A stretch of DNA of 64,000 nucleotides from Lachnospiraceae bacterium (GTDB taxonomy: Bacteria; Bacillota; Clostridia; Lachnospirales; Lachnospiraceae). Under the pieces are notes generated by a model. The model worked only from the letters and a program-made list of their open reading frames with translations, did no database searches and was not told the origin of the DNA. The translations under genes were made by a program, and so were the position numbers. The stretch is taken from positions 1-64,000 of the forward strand of contig JAETQI010000028.1 in assembly GCA_021770755.1 (NCBI GenBank), given 5' to 3'. Below are positions 16,798 through 24,943 of the stretch, one piece after another; position 1 is the first letter of the stretch, and each line of letters begins with the position of its first letter.

Positions 16798-18453
16798 TTA
16801 TTTCTTTTTCAAAACGGATTCTGCCTCGTTGGGAAGAAGCTCTAGCTTTTCAATCACTTGGGATACCCATGAAGGAACTTTTTCGGGGTTGTCGATCTCT
16901 TTCTTTGTACGAATGTATAATCTTAGAGCTTTTGCCTTGCCAACATCTCCGATAGAAAGATTTTCTTCAAGTCGATACTCAAATCCCAGATAACTTTCAT
17001 GAACGATACCATCTGGGAAATCATCTTCGCACCCAAACAGCCGTAATATCCCGTGATTTTTTGTGATAGTAGCTTTTTCATCATCTTTCCCTATGTTTTG
17101 CTTATCTCCATCGAAAATGACAAAACAAGGAATTCCAAACTCACTATACAAACGATAGAAGCGGTCAATTTCGCTTTTGCCGCCGCAACGAACGATAGTA
17201 ACACCTTCTGCAGTATAATCATATCCCAATAAATCGAAGAAATATGGGAGAATCAACGATTCACTTTCACCCTCAACCAGGATAACTTTTCGCGCAAACA
17301 TAGCTTCACTAGCTCGCTGCGAATCTCCGGTGTTTTCATAAGCGTCTTTATATGTGAACATCAATTCTTCTTCTGAAGAATCTATATTTGTCCTGATTTT
17401 GAGATCAGCGACAAAATTAGTGGGATTCGCGCTTCGGATATAGGTTCCGTTATCCATCGATTTTCGTACAACATGTATCTCGTTAAACCTATCAAGAGAC
17501 ACAAACTCCGTTGAGTGCGTCGTGATGAATACTTGCGTGCCGTTTTCTGCTAACTCACGGATAATTCTATGGAAATTCCGTCTTCCCTGGGGATGAAGAT
17601 ACAGCTCAGGCTCATCAATAAATATCGGAGTTTGATTTTTCAGCTTCAATTGAGAATACGCCTTCAAAATTGCAATAGTGATACTGGCTTGGACGCCCAT
17701 ACCGAGCTCAGATGCACGGAAAGTGAGGCCGGTTTCTGCTTCGTTAACCATGATTTGTAGTGTCCTAAATAGGTTCCAAGGATCATACATATTCAGATCA
17801 ACATTGAAATCTGAAGGTGCACGATTCAGTTGCCGAGCAGTTTCCTTCCTTAGGATGGTCGTAAATGTCTCCATAAGATTATTTCCGCTTTCATCCTTCA
17901 CAGAAAAAAGAATATCATCTCTGACCCTTTGCATTTCAGCCTTAAACGCTTCGCTCTTTGGCATAACCTCACCAGTCGCCGGATCTGTTATCATCTCCGT
18001 CAAAAATCTAGCGTTAATGTCGCGTAAAAGTCTTCCAAGAACAGTCCATCGACTGGCTGCTGGGTTCTCTGAAATTTTTCTATCGGGGCCAATAAACGCC
18101 GAAACATAACGCTGTCGGATATCGTCGGTAACATATCCATTTCCATCGATATTTAATCCAGACTTTTCATGGCCATATTTATCATACCATTTATTACTCA
18201 TCTGAAGATAATGACCATCATCGAAATGAAGTTCAACAACTACATGTGCATCTTCATTTCCCCGATAGTAATCTTCTTTGGGAAAATTATTGAAAGATGG
18301 ATAAACGGACCCAAGAATCCATTCAATTGCCGCGAAGATATTGCTTTTCCCCACGCTGTTCTCTCCGATAAAAACATTGACCTTATCAGAAAGCGCAATA
18401 TCAATATTCTTTATGCTCTTATAGTTTTGAATGACTATTCTTGAAATCTTCAA
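16798..18453 (-). CDS. OLD-family ATP-dependent nuclease (AAA ATPase with TOPRIM)
   Basis: A 551-residue protein with an ABC-type ATPase: GENSVGKSN Walker A at 30-38, signature region RASELGMGVQAS (about 248), FIDEPELYLHPQ Walker B (about 275) and ITTHSTEF. The C-terminal TOPRIM domain shows VILVEGESESLILPYF (about 388) and FVIFDGDKQN. This is a class 1 OLD nuclease: an ATP-driven DNA nuclease used in phage defence. It starts with TTG, 7 bases after GGAGG. It lies 83 bases after the E2-like gene and upstream of the BREX helicase. It may be an independent defence gene or an accessory of the CBASS; there is no GajB-like helicase next to it. Confidence 0.88.
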   Translation of the reverse strand: MKISRIVIQNYKSIKNIDIALSDKVNVFIGENSVGKSNIFAAIEWILGSVYPSFNNFPKEDYYRGNEDAHVVVELHFDDGHYLQMSNKWYDKYGHEKSGLNIDGNGYVTDDIRQRYVSAFIGPDRKISENPAASRWTVLGRLLRDINARFLTEMITDPATGEVMPKSEAFKAEMQRVRDDILFSVKDESGNNLMETFTTILRKETARQLNRAPSDFNVDLNMYDPWNLFRTLQIMVNEAETGLTFRASELGMGVQASITIAILKAYSQLKLKNQTPIFIDEPELYLHPQGRRNFHRIIRELAENGTQVFITTHSTEFVSLDRFNEIHVVRKSMDNGTYIRSANPTNFVADLKIRTNIDSSEEELMFTYKDAYENTGDSQRASEAMFARKVILVEGESESLILPYFFDLLGYDYTAEGVTIVRCGGKSEIDRFYRLYSEFGIPCFVIFDGDKQNIGKDDEKATITKNHGILRLFGCEDDFPDGIVHESYLGFEYRLEENLSIGDVGKAKALRLYIRTKKEIDNPEKVPSWVSQVIEKLELLPNEAESVLKKK

Positions 18454-18536
18454 AGCTACCCCTCCCTAAAACCCCATTTGCCTAAAAAGCGGATATTGTC
18501 GCACATGAACAGGAAAAGCACATCTACATGAGATCA

Positions 18537-19007
18537 TTACTTTCTCTCCCATTTTTTCTTTTGATTTTCTCTGGGAAAAGCCTCCTCATAGTGCCACTCT
18601 CCTGTAATCAACCAATATTCATATGTGTTCAGCCATGTGCAAATCCAAGGGATAAAACTGTCTGCAATGAACATTTGCTGATTCCAATTCTTATCTTTAG
18701 GATAGTAGACGCACAGCTGATAGTGTCCGTAATCATCTTTTTCATATGTGTGATGAGGTAGTTTCCCCTCATATTGTTTAATGTCTGGATTAATAAGCCA
18801 TGCTTTGGGAGCTTTATCACTTACCTTGTATTTTATCTTGATCTTATAGATATCGGAATGCTTCGACGGCTGCAAGTTTATCACACAGATTAGTTCAGAA
18901 TTAACTATATTAACAGTGTCGATAAGATTGCAATATAGCTGGTAAATCCTAATTGCTTGATTAACTACCGTTAGCGGCTGAGGCTTCAGATATCTTTTAT
19001 TCACCAT
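18537..19007 (-). CDS. Stand-alone E2-like protein of a short type II CBASS
   Basis: A 156-residue protein with the pattern of bacterial CBASS E2-like proteins: a mixed N-terminal part, HYQLCVYYPKDKNWNQ with a conserved cysteine (Cys99) at the position expected for the catalytic residue, and IPWICTWLNTYEYWLITGEW followed by an acidic/aromatic tail. In short type II CBASS a lone E2, without E1 or JAB protease, controls the adjacent CD-NTase. It overlaps the CD-NTase gene by 11 bases and lies immediately downstream of it, as in that system. No E1 or JAB domain is present in the window. The assignment rests on pattern and context. Confidence 0.75.
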   Translation of the reverse strand: MVNKRYLKPQPLTVVNQAIRIYQLYCNLIDTVNIVNSELICVINLQPSKHSDIYKIKIKYKVSDKAPKAWLINPDIKQYEGKLPHHTYEKDDYGHYQLCVYYPKDKNWNQQMFIADSFIPWICTWLNTYEYWLITGEWHYEEAFPRENQKKKWERK

Positions 19008-20148
19008 AATGTCGTGTGTATGGGACGGGAATGATCCCTTTACTAGAAAGATTGCCCGAGGATGGCTCTATTTTCAAAGTGCCATCCTTTATTGCTGTAC
19101 GATCTTCCTCAGCCATTTTTGCAAATACAGTTTTTCCGGTCTTCTCACCGAAAGTTCGTTTTACCCTTTCTCCCATCTCCACGCGTGACAAGCTATACAA
19201 TTCTTCTCCGGCCAAATCTGTTGTAGCCTGTTTCAGCCACATAAAATATGCTCTTGCTCTTTCCGGGTGAGAATTCCATTTGTCTGCAAAATTTTCGCCC
19301 CGATAACTTGGGTTTTCTATATAATATTGACCTTCTCGCATATTATTCAAAATCCATTTGGGAGCAGCTTTTAGAATATTGGCCATTGCGTCAACAATAT
19401 TATCTTCTTCTTGATACAATGTAGCTGCCATGGTTGTAATGATGATTGAAATCGGCTTATTACCAGAGTCATCATCAGCAAACATGATGTCTCTGTGGCG
19501 CTTTAAGAGCTGAACTACTCTTTGTAGCGGCGTTTTAATTTTACGTCGTTTTACATCTTCGATATCAGCACTGGCAACGATATTTCTGTGCTCTTTAAGA
19601 TAATTATTCAAGAGCCTCTCGCGTTGCTTAGCACATCGTTCAAAGAACCATTTTATGTATCCAGACGGATTGCTCCCAATATATTCGTAGGTATCAAGTT
19701 CCTCATCGTGATCCGTAATGTTAATCGTCCCAGATTTGGCAACAGCATACGCAGGAATGACATCCATATGGAAATGAGGAATATCCTCATATTCTACATG
19801 CCAGCATCTACGCTTATTCTCAATATCTCTGCTCGTTTTTTTATAACCTACAAGCAGAGGCTTTACAACATCAACCTTAAGCTGCTTCGCGGTCAAACCA
19901 TACTTGTCTTCAAATTGGCAAACGATATCCAAATCATAATCATCATCATTTGTAATTGGTTTAACAACGGTACCTAATCCAAAAGAACCTTGCGGATAAA
20001 TGCTGATCCTATACTTTGGCGTATTTTCATCAATCCATTTACCAAGAGCTTGGTATTCGTTTACCGCAGATTGAAACATATCATCGCTGATATCTATACT
20101 GGTGGCAATTTCCCGATACAATCTATTAAGGTCGTCCTTGTTATACAT
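18997..20148 (-). CDS. CBASS CD-NTase (cGAS/DncV-like cyclic nucleotide synthase)
   Basis: A 383-residue nucleotidyltransferase: GSFGLGT (54-60) and DYDLDIV (70-76) with the two metal-binding aspartates Asp72 and Asp74, and the third acidic residue Asp129 in HFHMDVIPAY. A helical C-terminal domain follows (RRKIKTPLQRVVQLLKRHRDIMF). Such enzymes make a cyclic oligonucleotide upon phage infection. The start is set by GGAGGTG inside the end of the effector gene, with a one-base overlap (TAATG). Its partners are the HNH-SAVED effector upstream and the E2-like protein downstream. The specific product nucleotide cannot be read from the sequence. Confidence 0.9.
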   Translation of the reverse strand: MYNKDDLNRLYREIATSIDISDDMFQSAVNEYQALGKWIDENTPKYRISIYPQGSFGLGTVVKPITNDDDYDLDIVCQFEDKYGLTAKQLKVDVVKPLLVGYKKTSRDIENKRRCWHVEYEDIPHFHMDVIPAYAVAKSGTINITDHDEELDTYEYIGSNPSGYIKWFFERCAKQRERLLNNYLKEHRNIVASADIEDVKRRKIKTPLQRVVQLLKRHRDIMFADDDSGNKPISIIITTMAATLYQEEDNIVDAMANILKAAPKWILNNMREGQYYIENPSYRGENFADKWNSHPERARAYFMWLKQATTDLAGEELYSLSRVEMGERVKRTFGEKTGKTVFAKMAEEDRTAIKDGTLKIEPSSGNLSSKGIIPVPYTRHYGE

Positions 20149-21299
20149 TACCGTTCACCTCCAATTGTAATTGTCTCAATGAAACCATCTATTGAATTCA
20201 CTTGTTCATAAATTGTGATTGGCAGATCTGCCTTGGGCATATAGTCCATACCTGCACGTATTGCCAATGACTGTGGCATTGCTGGGAAAAGATGAATTCT
20301 TTCGGCTTCTGGATGAGTATTCTTAATCTCTTCCATTACTTCGCGGAAAGCCTTAACAAAATCAGTTTGAATCCGCTTGTTCCGCACAAAATTGCGATTA
20401 GGTTCCGGAATAGTAAGATGATAAATAGAACAATCATTGCCTAAGACAGATGCAATTCTTCTATCGACAATTGTTGCACTTAAGTCGATGACTAGTGCAA
20501 CTTTGTTGTTGGAATTGACAAGTGGCCTTTTTACAATATAATTCACAATTGTGTCGTCGTTCTTTGGCCATGCCCATTTGTCACCTTCACGATGGCATTG
20601 GAATACGTGAGTATCAAGTTGATCGCAGAGAAGTGCTCCCAGCTTGAATAACAGCGGCTGCGGCGCAAGCGAGAAAAGCGCAATCCGTTCCTCTCTCTTG
20701 ATCCCTTCAAAAGAAAGTCGTACTTGATACTCCAGTTCTTTTGCCTTCAATTCGATGTTTTCTTTAGACGGAACGTATCTTGTTGGTGCTCCCATATGAA
20801 GCATAATAGGTTCATCCTGTTTCGGATACATTCTGTCTCGAATGACGGCTCTTTTGAAAGCGGTTGTATCTCCGTAAACATCTACATTATCAGTATTTGA
20901 GAAGAATGCAACCGTTTTGCAAGATGCATCCTCCTGAATCTCAGTGACACGGCGCACTCTGTTCTCATGTTCCTCTTTCTTTGAGCAGAGGAACGCTCCA
21001 GAATAGTCTTCCGGCTTTGTATCAATCAAATGGTGATGCTCTTCGCAAAGAAGCATGAGATTTTCGATCCGATTAATCTCATCCTGGCGCATATCATCAC
21101 GATGCCTAGGTCCCGTTGCACCGACAGCGTGAATATGTGCGTTTTCTGCAAAATTAGCCATATCCCCATATTTTGAGTCGCAATACAGCAACTTGTTACA
21201 GATCTCACATCTGCCAGCAGCTCGTCCCCACAACATTATAATTGTTTTAGGATCAATCGCCGTTCTGGCAATTTCTGACGACTTCTTTTTATCTGCCAT
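20148..21299 (-). CDS. cap5: CBASS effector with HNH nuclease and SAVED domain (Cap5-like)
   Basis: A 383-residue effector. The N-terminal HNH nuclease has Cys31/Cys34 (RCEIC), AENAHIHAVG with His55 and His57, and NLMLLCEEHHHLID with Asn80, Cys85 and His88-90. The C-terminal part (about 165-383) is a SAVED domain, which binds the CD-NTase product (AIFSLAPQPLLFKLG-like core, VALVIDLSATI, HLFPAMPQSLAIRAG). In Cap5 proteins ligand binding switches on DNA degradation and kills the infected cell. It begins 6 bases after the pglX stop with only a weak ribosome binding site, so it may depend on translation of pglX. Confidence 0.9.
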   Translation of the reverse strand: MADKKKSSEIARTAIDPKTIIMLWGRAAGRCEICNKLLYCDSKYGDMANFAENAHIHAVGATGPRHRDDMRQDEINRIENLMLLCEEHHHLIDTKPEDYSGAFLCSKKEEHENRVRRVTEIQEDASCKTVAFFSNTDNVDVYGDTTAFKRAVIRDRMYPKQDEPIMLHMGAPTRYVPSKENIELKAKELEYQVRLSFEGIKREERIALFSLAPQPLLFKLGALLCDQLDTHVFQCHREGDKWAWPKNDDTIVNYIVKRPLVNSNNKVALVIDLSATIVDRRIASVLGNDCSIYHLTIPEPNRNFVRNKRIQTDFVKAFREVMEEIKNTHPEAERIHLFPAMPQSLAIRAGMDYMPKADLPITIYEQVNSIDGFIETITIGGER

Positions 21300-21305
21300 T
21301 ACCGT

Positions 21306-23855
21306 TTACACTCTCCCCAGACTGATATCATAATACATGAGCAGATTCGGGTCTTCCTGAATGGTGCTCTCCGGCAGACGCTCAGCGATATCTACAATAG
21401 CCTGGTAGTTCTTGTCTTTCCACAAACGGCTGAAACCAACGCGGATAGCTTCGGAACGGAAGGATTTCAACTTGCCCTTGCTGTTCATGTAGCCTTCAAA
21501 CTCCTTCCAGAGCTTCTTCTCACGCAGCTTGGCGATGTCGCCTTCCTTGGTGGTATCCGGAATATACCAGCGGCCGTTCTCGTCCTGAAGGAAGTTTTCT
21601 TCCAGCAGAACAGACAGCTCCGGCATAGCCTCATAGCGATCCACACTCTTGACTTCCTGCATGAACTTGGGCTGGAGCTCAGCATATGTCTGCGGACCGC
21701 CGGACTGCTCGTCCAACTGCTGATACAACCAGGAGATAGCAGATTTCTCGTTGGTCACGAACAGCGAGAACTGGATCGGCTCAACATCGGTCTTGATGCG
21801 AGCTGTATCATACTCATTGACCTGATCCGGCAGGAAGTACATATTGTCCCGTTTCAGGAAACGCTCGTCCAGCCCCTTGTAGAAATCGGTGGCATCAAGT
21901 GGTACCGGGATGCCTTTCATAATATGATAGGCTACCATTCGGTCAAAGAGTAAATACGCTTGTCTCTCAGAAACTATTTGTATTTTCTCATTTTCAATAT
22001 TAACTATCGGCAAATTTTCAAGATATTGACTAGTAAATGACCATGCGGTTTCTTCACTTCCAGCCTGTTCAGAAAACCTACGTTCGAATTCTTCCTTTGG
22101 TTTATACGCAGAAATAGCTAAATCCTGTTTTACTGCACCATTGGCAGTTTGCTGGTTATAGCTGCCTTGCCCCTTATCCAACGTTTTCACGTAGGATACT
22201 ACAAATCCTGCTTTTTGAATTGCCTCATTGATCGCCATCCACACAGCATTTTTACTGTTATGGAATTCTATTGTTATCCAACGTTTTGGTTTAAGGCACC
22301 GATAGAACTCTCTGAAGCATTTTTCAAAAAGCATTTGATAATCGGTCAATGCTTTTCCTTGTGCCTTACAAATTATTGCTTCTTGTGAATTGTTGGTAAT
22401 AATTTTAAGCCACGCATCCCAAATAAAGCTTAATTCCGAATAAATAAGATTGTCTCCAAATGGGGGATCGACAAATATATAATCTACTGAATTGCTTGGT
22501 ATCAATCTCAAATCTGTAGAAGAACCGCATGAAACACAACAATCACCCCGCCTCTTGTGAAACATAAAAACCGGTTCTATATCTTTAATTTTACCTCTCA
22601 CTAAAGAAAAAATATTTCTTTCAGCAAGTATGCTCGGAATATATAAAGCATTCGGCATAGCTCCCGCCAAGTTGATTTTTCCATTTTTCATTCCAACGTT
22701 ATGTAACTTAGAAGCCGTTTTCATCAAGATGGATGTCACACAAAACATTACCTGATCCTTATAGCTACTTTTCTGTGCCTTATCCCATATTAGTGCAAGA
22801 GCATAAAGATTTCGCTCTGTATAATATAAATTTACTCTAGTAAAACCAGCCTTAATCGGATCTGCAGTTTTTTCTCCATGAGGGATGTCTGCTGTTGGGT
22901 ACCACTGTTCTATGTCCATGCTCTTTATTTTTTCAATGAGCTCCAAGTCTTTTTCATCAGGCTTCTTGTCATAACGTTTACCACCGTAAGAATAGTTAAT
23001 GAGCACCGGAACTTGTTTAGAAATTTCAATAGGTCTTCCCGTTATTTTATCGATAATAATATCCTTCGCTCTTGCACACTGCGTTTTCTTTACAATGGAA
23101 CCACACGCATTACAGCGAAGTTCTTTTTTCATGTTTCCGTCTTTATCAATAGCAATATCCCAAAATACGATTTCTTTACCACAATGCGGGCAATAAAACA
23201 CATCAGACCATAGGGTATAATTGATTACGGCCTTGTCTCCCAAGAAGCTTTCATGATCTGGAGTAGTATAATACATCCATCCCAGTTCTCGCTCCGCCTC
23301 GTCCACAATTCGATGAACTTCCTCAGAGAATCCTTGTCCATCAACAGATGCATTATAATTTGCAGCAATAAAAGTCGCAGAGGGAGATAGATCATTCAAT
23401 ATTACTTTTCTTGCCCCCCACTTAACATTAGGATTTGATTGTTCAACTTTATATTTGAAATCCGCATCAGGACAACCACACATTTGTGCCGCTACACCTG
23501 TCATCCCCGTACCACAGAAGCCATCTAACACTAAATCGCCCGGTTTTGTATAATGTAAAATGTACTGCATAATTGCCTTATGCGGTACCTTAGTATGGTA
23601 AGTGTGGGCCATATAAATGGGATCGGTCTTTCCTTCACTCACATCCGCCGCAAACGGCTCCCTATGATAATCATCCGTCGCCTCATCGTAGGGCGTTCCA
23701 TTTTCGCGAATGAACTCCTCGATAAACGGATTAGGGCAAGCAGTATAGTACGGTGCATCGGACAGTGCAATAATGTCCTCATCGGTGCCGATGGGGAAAC
23801 CTTCAATGTCACGCACCTTGTCAATATCTTCTCTGGTCAGCTTTCTGGGTTCCAT
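21306..23855 (-). CDS. pglX: BREX adenine-specific DNA methyltransferase PglX (type 3, Zn-ribbon, DUF1156-like)
   Basis: An 849-residue amino-methyltransferase: VLDGFCGTGMTGVAAQ (SAM-binding motif I, about 110-125), a zinc ribbon with YCPHCGK and RCNACGS (about 215-250) and FVDPPFGDNL (catalytic DPPF, about 463). It matches the COG1743-type methylases of BREX type 3, which methylate host DNA at an asymmetric site and also act in phage exclusion. The start has GAGG 8 bases upstream. Base composition changes inside the gene: the first ~80 and last ~215 codons are GC-rich, while the core from about 21950 to 23600 is AT-rich, which suggests recombination of the specificity-bearing core. Confidence 0.88.
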   Translation of the reverse strand: MEPRKLTREDIDKVRDIEGFPIGTDEDIIALSDAPYYTACPNPFIEEFIRENGTPYDEATDDYHREPFAADVSEGKTDPIYMAHTYHTKVPHKAIMQYILHYTKPGDLVLDGFCGTGMTGVAAQMCGCPDADFKYKVEQSNPNVKWGARKVILNDLSPSATFIAANYNASVDGQGFSEEVHRIVDEAERELGWMYYTTPDHESFLGDKAVINYTLWSDVFYCPHCGKEIVFWDIAIDKDGNMKKELRCNACGSIVKKTQCARAKDIIIDKITGRPIEISKQVPVLINYSYGGKRYDKKPDEKDLELIEKIKSMDIEQWYPTADIPHGEKTADPIKAGFTRVNLYYTERNLYALALIWDKAQKSSYKDQVMFCVTSILMKTASKLHNVGMKNGKINLAGAMPNALYIPSILAERNIFSLVRGKIKDIEPVFMFHKRRGDCCVSCGSSTDLRLIPSNSVDYIFVDPPFGDNLIYSELSFIWDAWLKIITNNSQEAIICKAQGKALTDYQMLFEKCFREFYRCLKPKRWITIEFHNSKNAVWMAINEAIQKAGFVVSYVKTLDKGQGSYNQQTANGAVKQDLAISAYKPKEEFERRFSEQAGSEETAWSFTSQYLENLPIVNIENEKIQIVSERQAYLLFDRMVAYHIMKGIPVPLDATDFYKGLDERFLKRDNMYFLPDQVNEYDTARIKTDVEPIQFSLFVTNEKSAISWLYQQLDEQSGGPQTYAELQPKFMQEVKSVDRYEAMPELSVLLEENFLQDENGRWYIPDTTKEGDIAKLREKKLWKEFEGYMNSKGKLKSFRSEAIRVGFSRLWKDKNYQAIVDIAERLPESTIQEDPNLLMYYDISLGRV

Positions 23856-23881
23856 GCTGATATCCTCACTTTCGTTTTCTC

Positions 23882-23908
23882 AATTGTGCAGACAGCATCT
23901 GCACAATT
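23882..23908. repeat. 27-bp hairpin repeat after the DUF1016 gene
   Basis: AATTGTGCAGA and TCTGCACAATT form a perfect 11-bp stem around CAGCA, directly 3' of the DUF1016 stop codon. No T-run follows, so it is not a typical terminator. An almost identical hairpin occurs at 47523-47550 and a longer relative inside the DUF1016 gene at 24608-24642. Confidence 0.8.
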
Positions 23909-24913
23909 TTATTTGATCCGTTTCTGAATGTCCTCAATGGACGGCAGCTGCTTTTCCAGATCATCCGGCAGACTGCTGGTGATTTTGTATTCGCTCACTC
24001 CGATGGGCTTTGAAATATCCTTGAGGGAGTATTCCGCCACCAGGTTGTTTTTGCTCTTGCACAGGAGCAGACCGATGGACGGATTGTCCTGTTCCTTTTT
24101 CAGAATGCCATCCACAGCCGAAAGATAGAAATTCAGCTGGCCGGCATACTCGGGCTTGAAATCACCGGTTTTCAATTCGATGACTACATAGCAGCGCAGG
24201 TTCAGGTTATAGAATAGCAGGTCAATGTAAAAATCGTCACCGCCCACATTCAGGTGATACTGATTACCCAGAAAAGCAAAACCGGTTCCAAGCTCCAGAA
24301 GCAGATTGGTGACATCCCGTACAAGCGCCTGTTCAATATCCCGTTCCACCATATCCTCCCGGAATGGGATAAAGTCGAATACATATGGATCCTTCATGGT
24401 CTGGACCGCCAGTTCGCTTTGCGGCGACGGCAGACGGCGCTCAAAGTTAGAAACTTTATCTACCAATACCTGACGTTGATACAATCCGCTTTCAATCTGA
24501 TGTACCAGCACATTATGCGACCATCCGTTTTCGGCGGTTTTCTGAATATACCATATCCGCTGTTCTGGGTCTTTGACTTTCTCAAGAATAGCGATATTGT
24601 GTGACCAGGGAATTTGTGCAGACACTGTCTGCACAAATTCCCGATCCGGATATGCCGCCGCAAATTTCGCCATATACTTCAGATTACGGACCGAATAACC
24701 TTTGCTTTCCGGAAAGGCAATGCGGATATCAGCGGCAAGATTATCAATAAATTTGTTGCCCCATGACTTGTGTTCATTGATGATGCAGCCGATTTCATGA
24801 TAAAGCAGCAGCATATCCGCGTTTACATGAACCGCCGCACGATACTGTGCATCCGTGATTTCCCGTTTTATGCTTTCTACAATGGAGATATACTCTGTTG
24901 AATTTATCAGCAT
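23909..24913 (-). CDS. DUF1016/YhcG-family PD-(D/E)XK nuclease
   Basis: A protein of about 334 residues with the two halves of the DUF1016 family: an N-terminal winged-helix domain (LLYHEIGCIINEHKSWG, SVRNLKYMAKFA, VSAQIPWSHN) and a C-terminal nuclease core (FYIDLLFYNLNLRCYVVIELKTGDFKPEY, with the Asp and ELK residues of PD-(D/E)XK; then QLNFYLSAVD). Start ATG 24913 is chosen with GAGG 8 bases upstream; a GTG at 24922 is in frame. It lies between brxC and pglX with short gaps. It is not a core BREX gene. Members of this family appear in many defence islands. It is noticeably richer in GC than its neighbours. Confidence 0.88.
   Translation of the reverse strand: MLINSTEYISIVESIKREITDAQYRAAVHVNADMLLLYHEIGCIINEHKSWGNKFIDNLAADIRIAFPESKGYSVRNLKYMAKFAAAYPDREFVQTVSAQIPWSHNIAILEKVKDPEQRIWYIQKTAENGWSHNVLVHQIESGLYQRQVLVDKVSNFERRLPSPQSELAVQTMKDPYVFDFIPFREDMVERDIEQALVRDVTNLLLELGTGFAFLGNQYHLNVGGDDFYIDLLFYNLNLRCYVVIELKTGDFKPEYAGQLNFYLSAVDGILKKEQDNPSIGLLLCKSKNNLVAEYSLKDISKPIGVSEYKITSSLPDDLEKQLPSIEDIQKRIK
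24608..24642. repeat. 35-bp perfect palindrome inside the DUF1016 gene
   Basis: A 17-bp arm (GGGAATTTGTGCAGACA), one central base and its exact reverse complement. It encodes part of EFVQTVSAQIP in the conserved N-terminal domain. The core TGTGCAGAC is shared with the hairpins at 23882 and 47523. Confidence 0.85.
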
Positions 24914-24943
24914 GCGCCACACCTCACTTTTCTCTGGGCAAAA

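Noticed and set aside
16798-18453. Gabija system (GajA)
   Set aside because: The OLD nuclease resembles GajA in general design, but no UvrD-like GajB gene is next to it.
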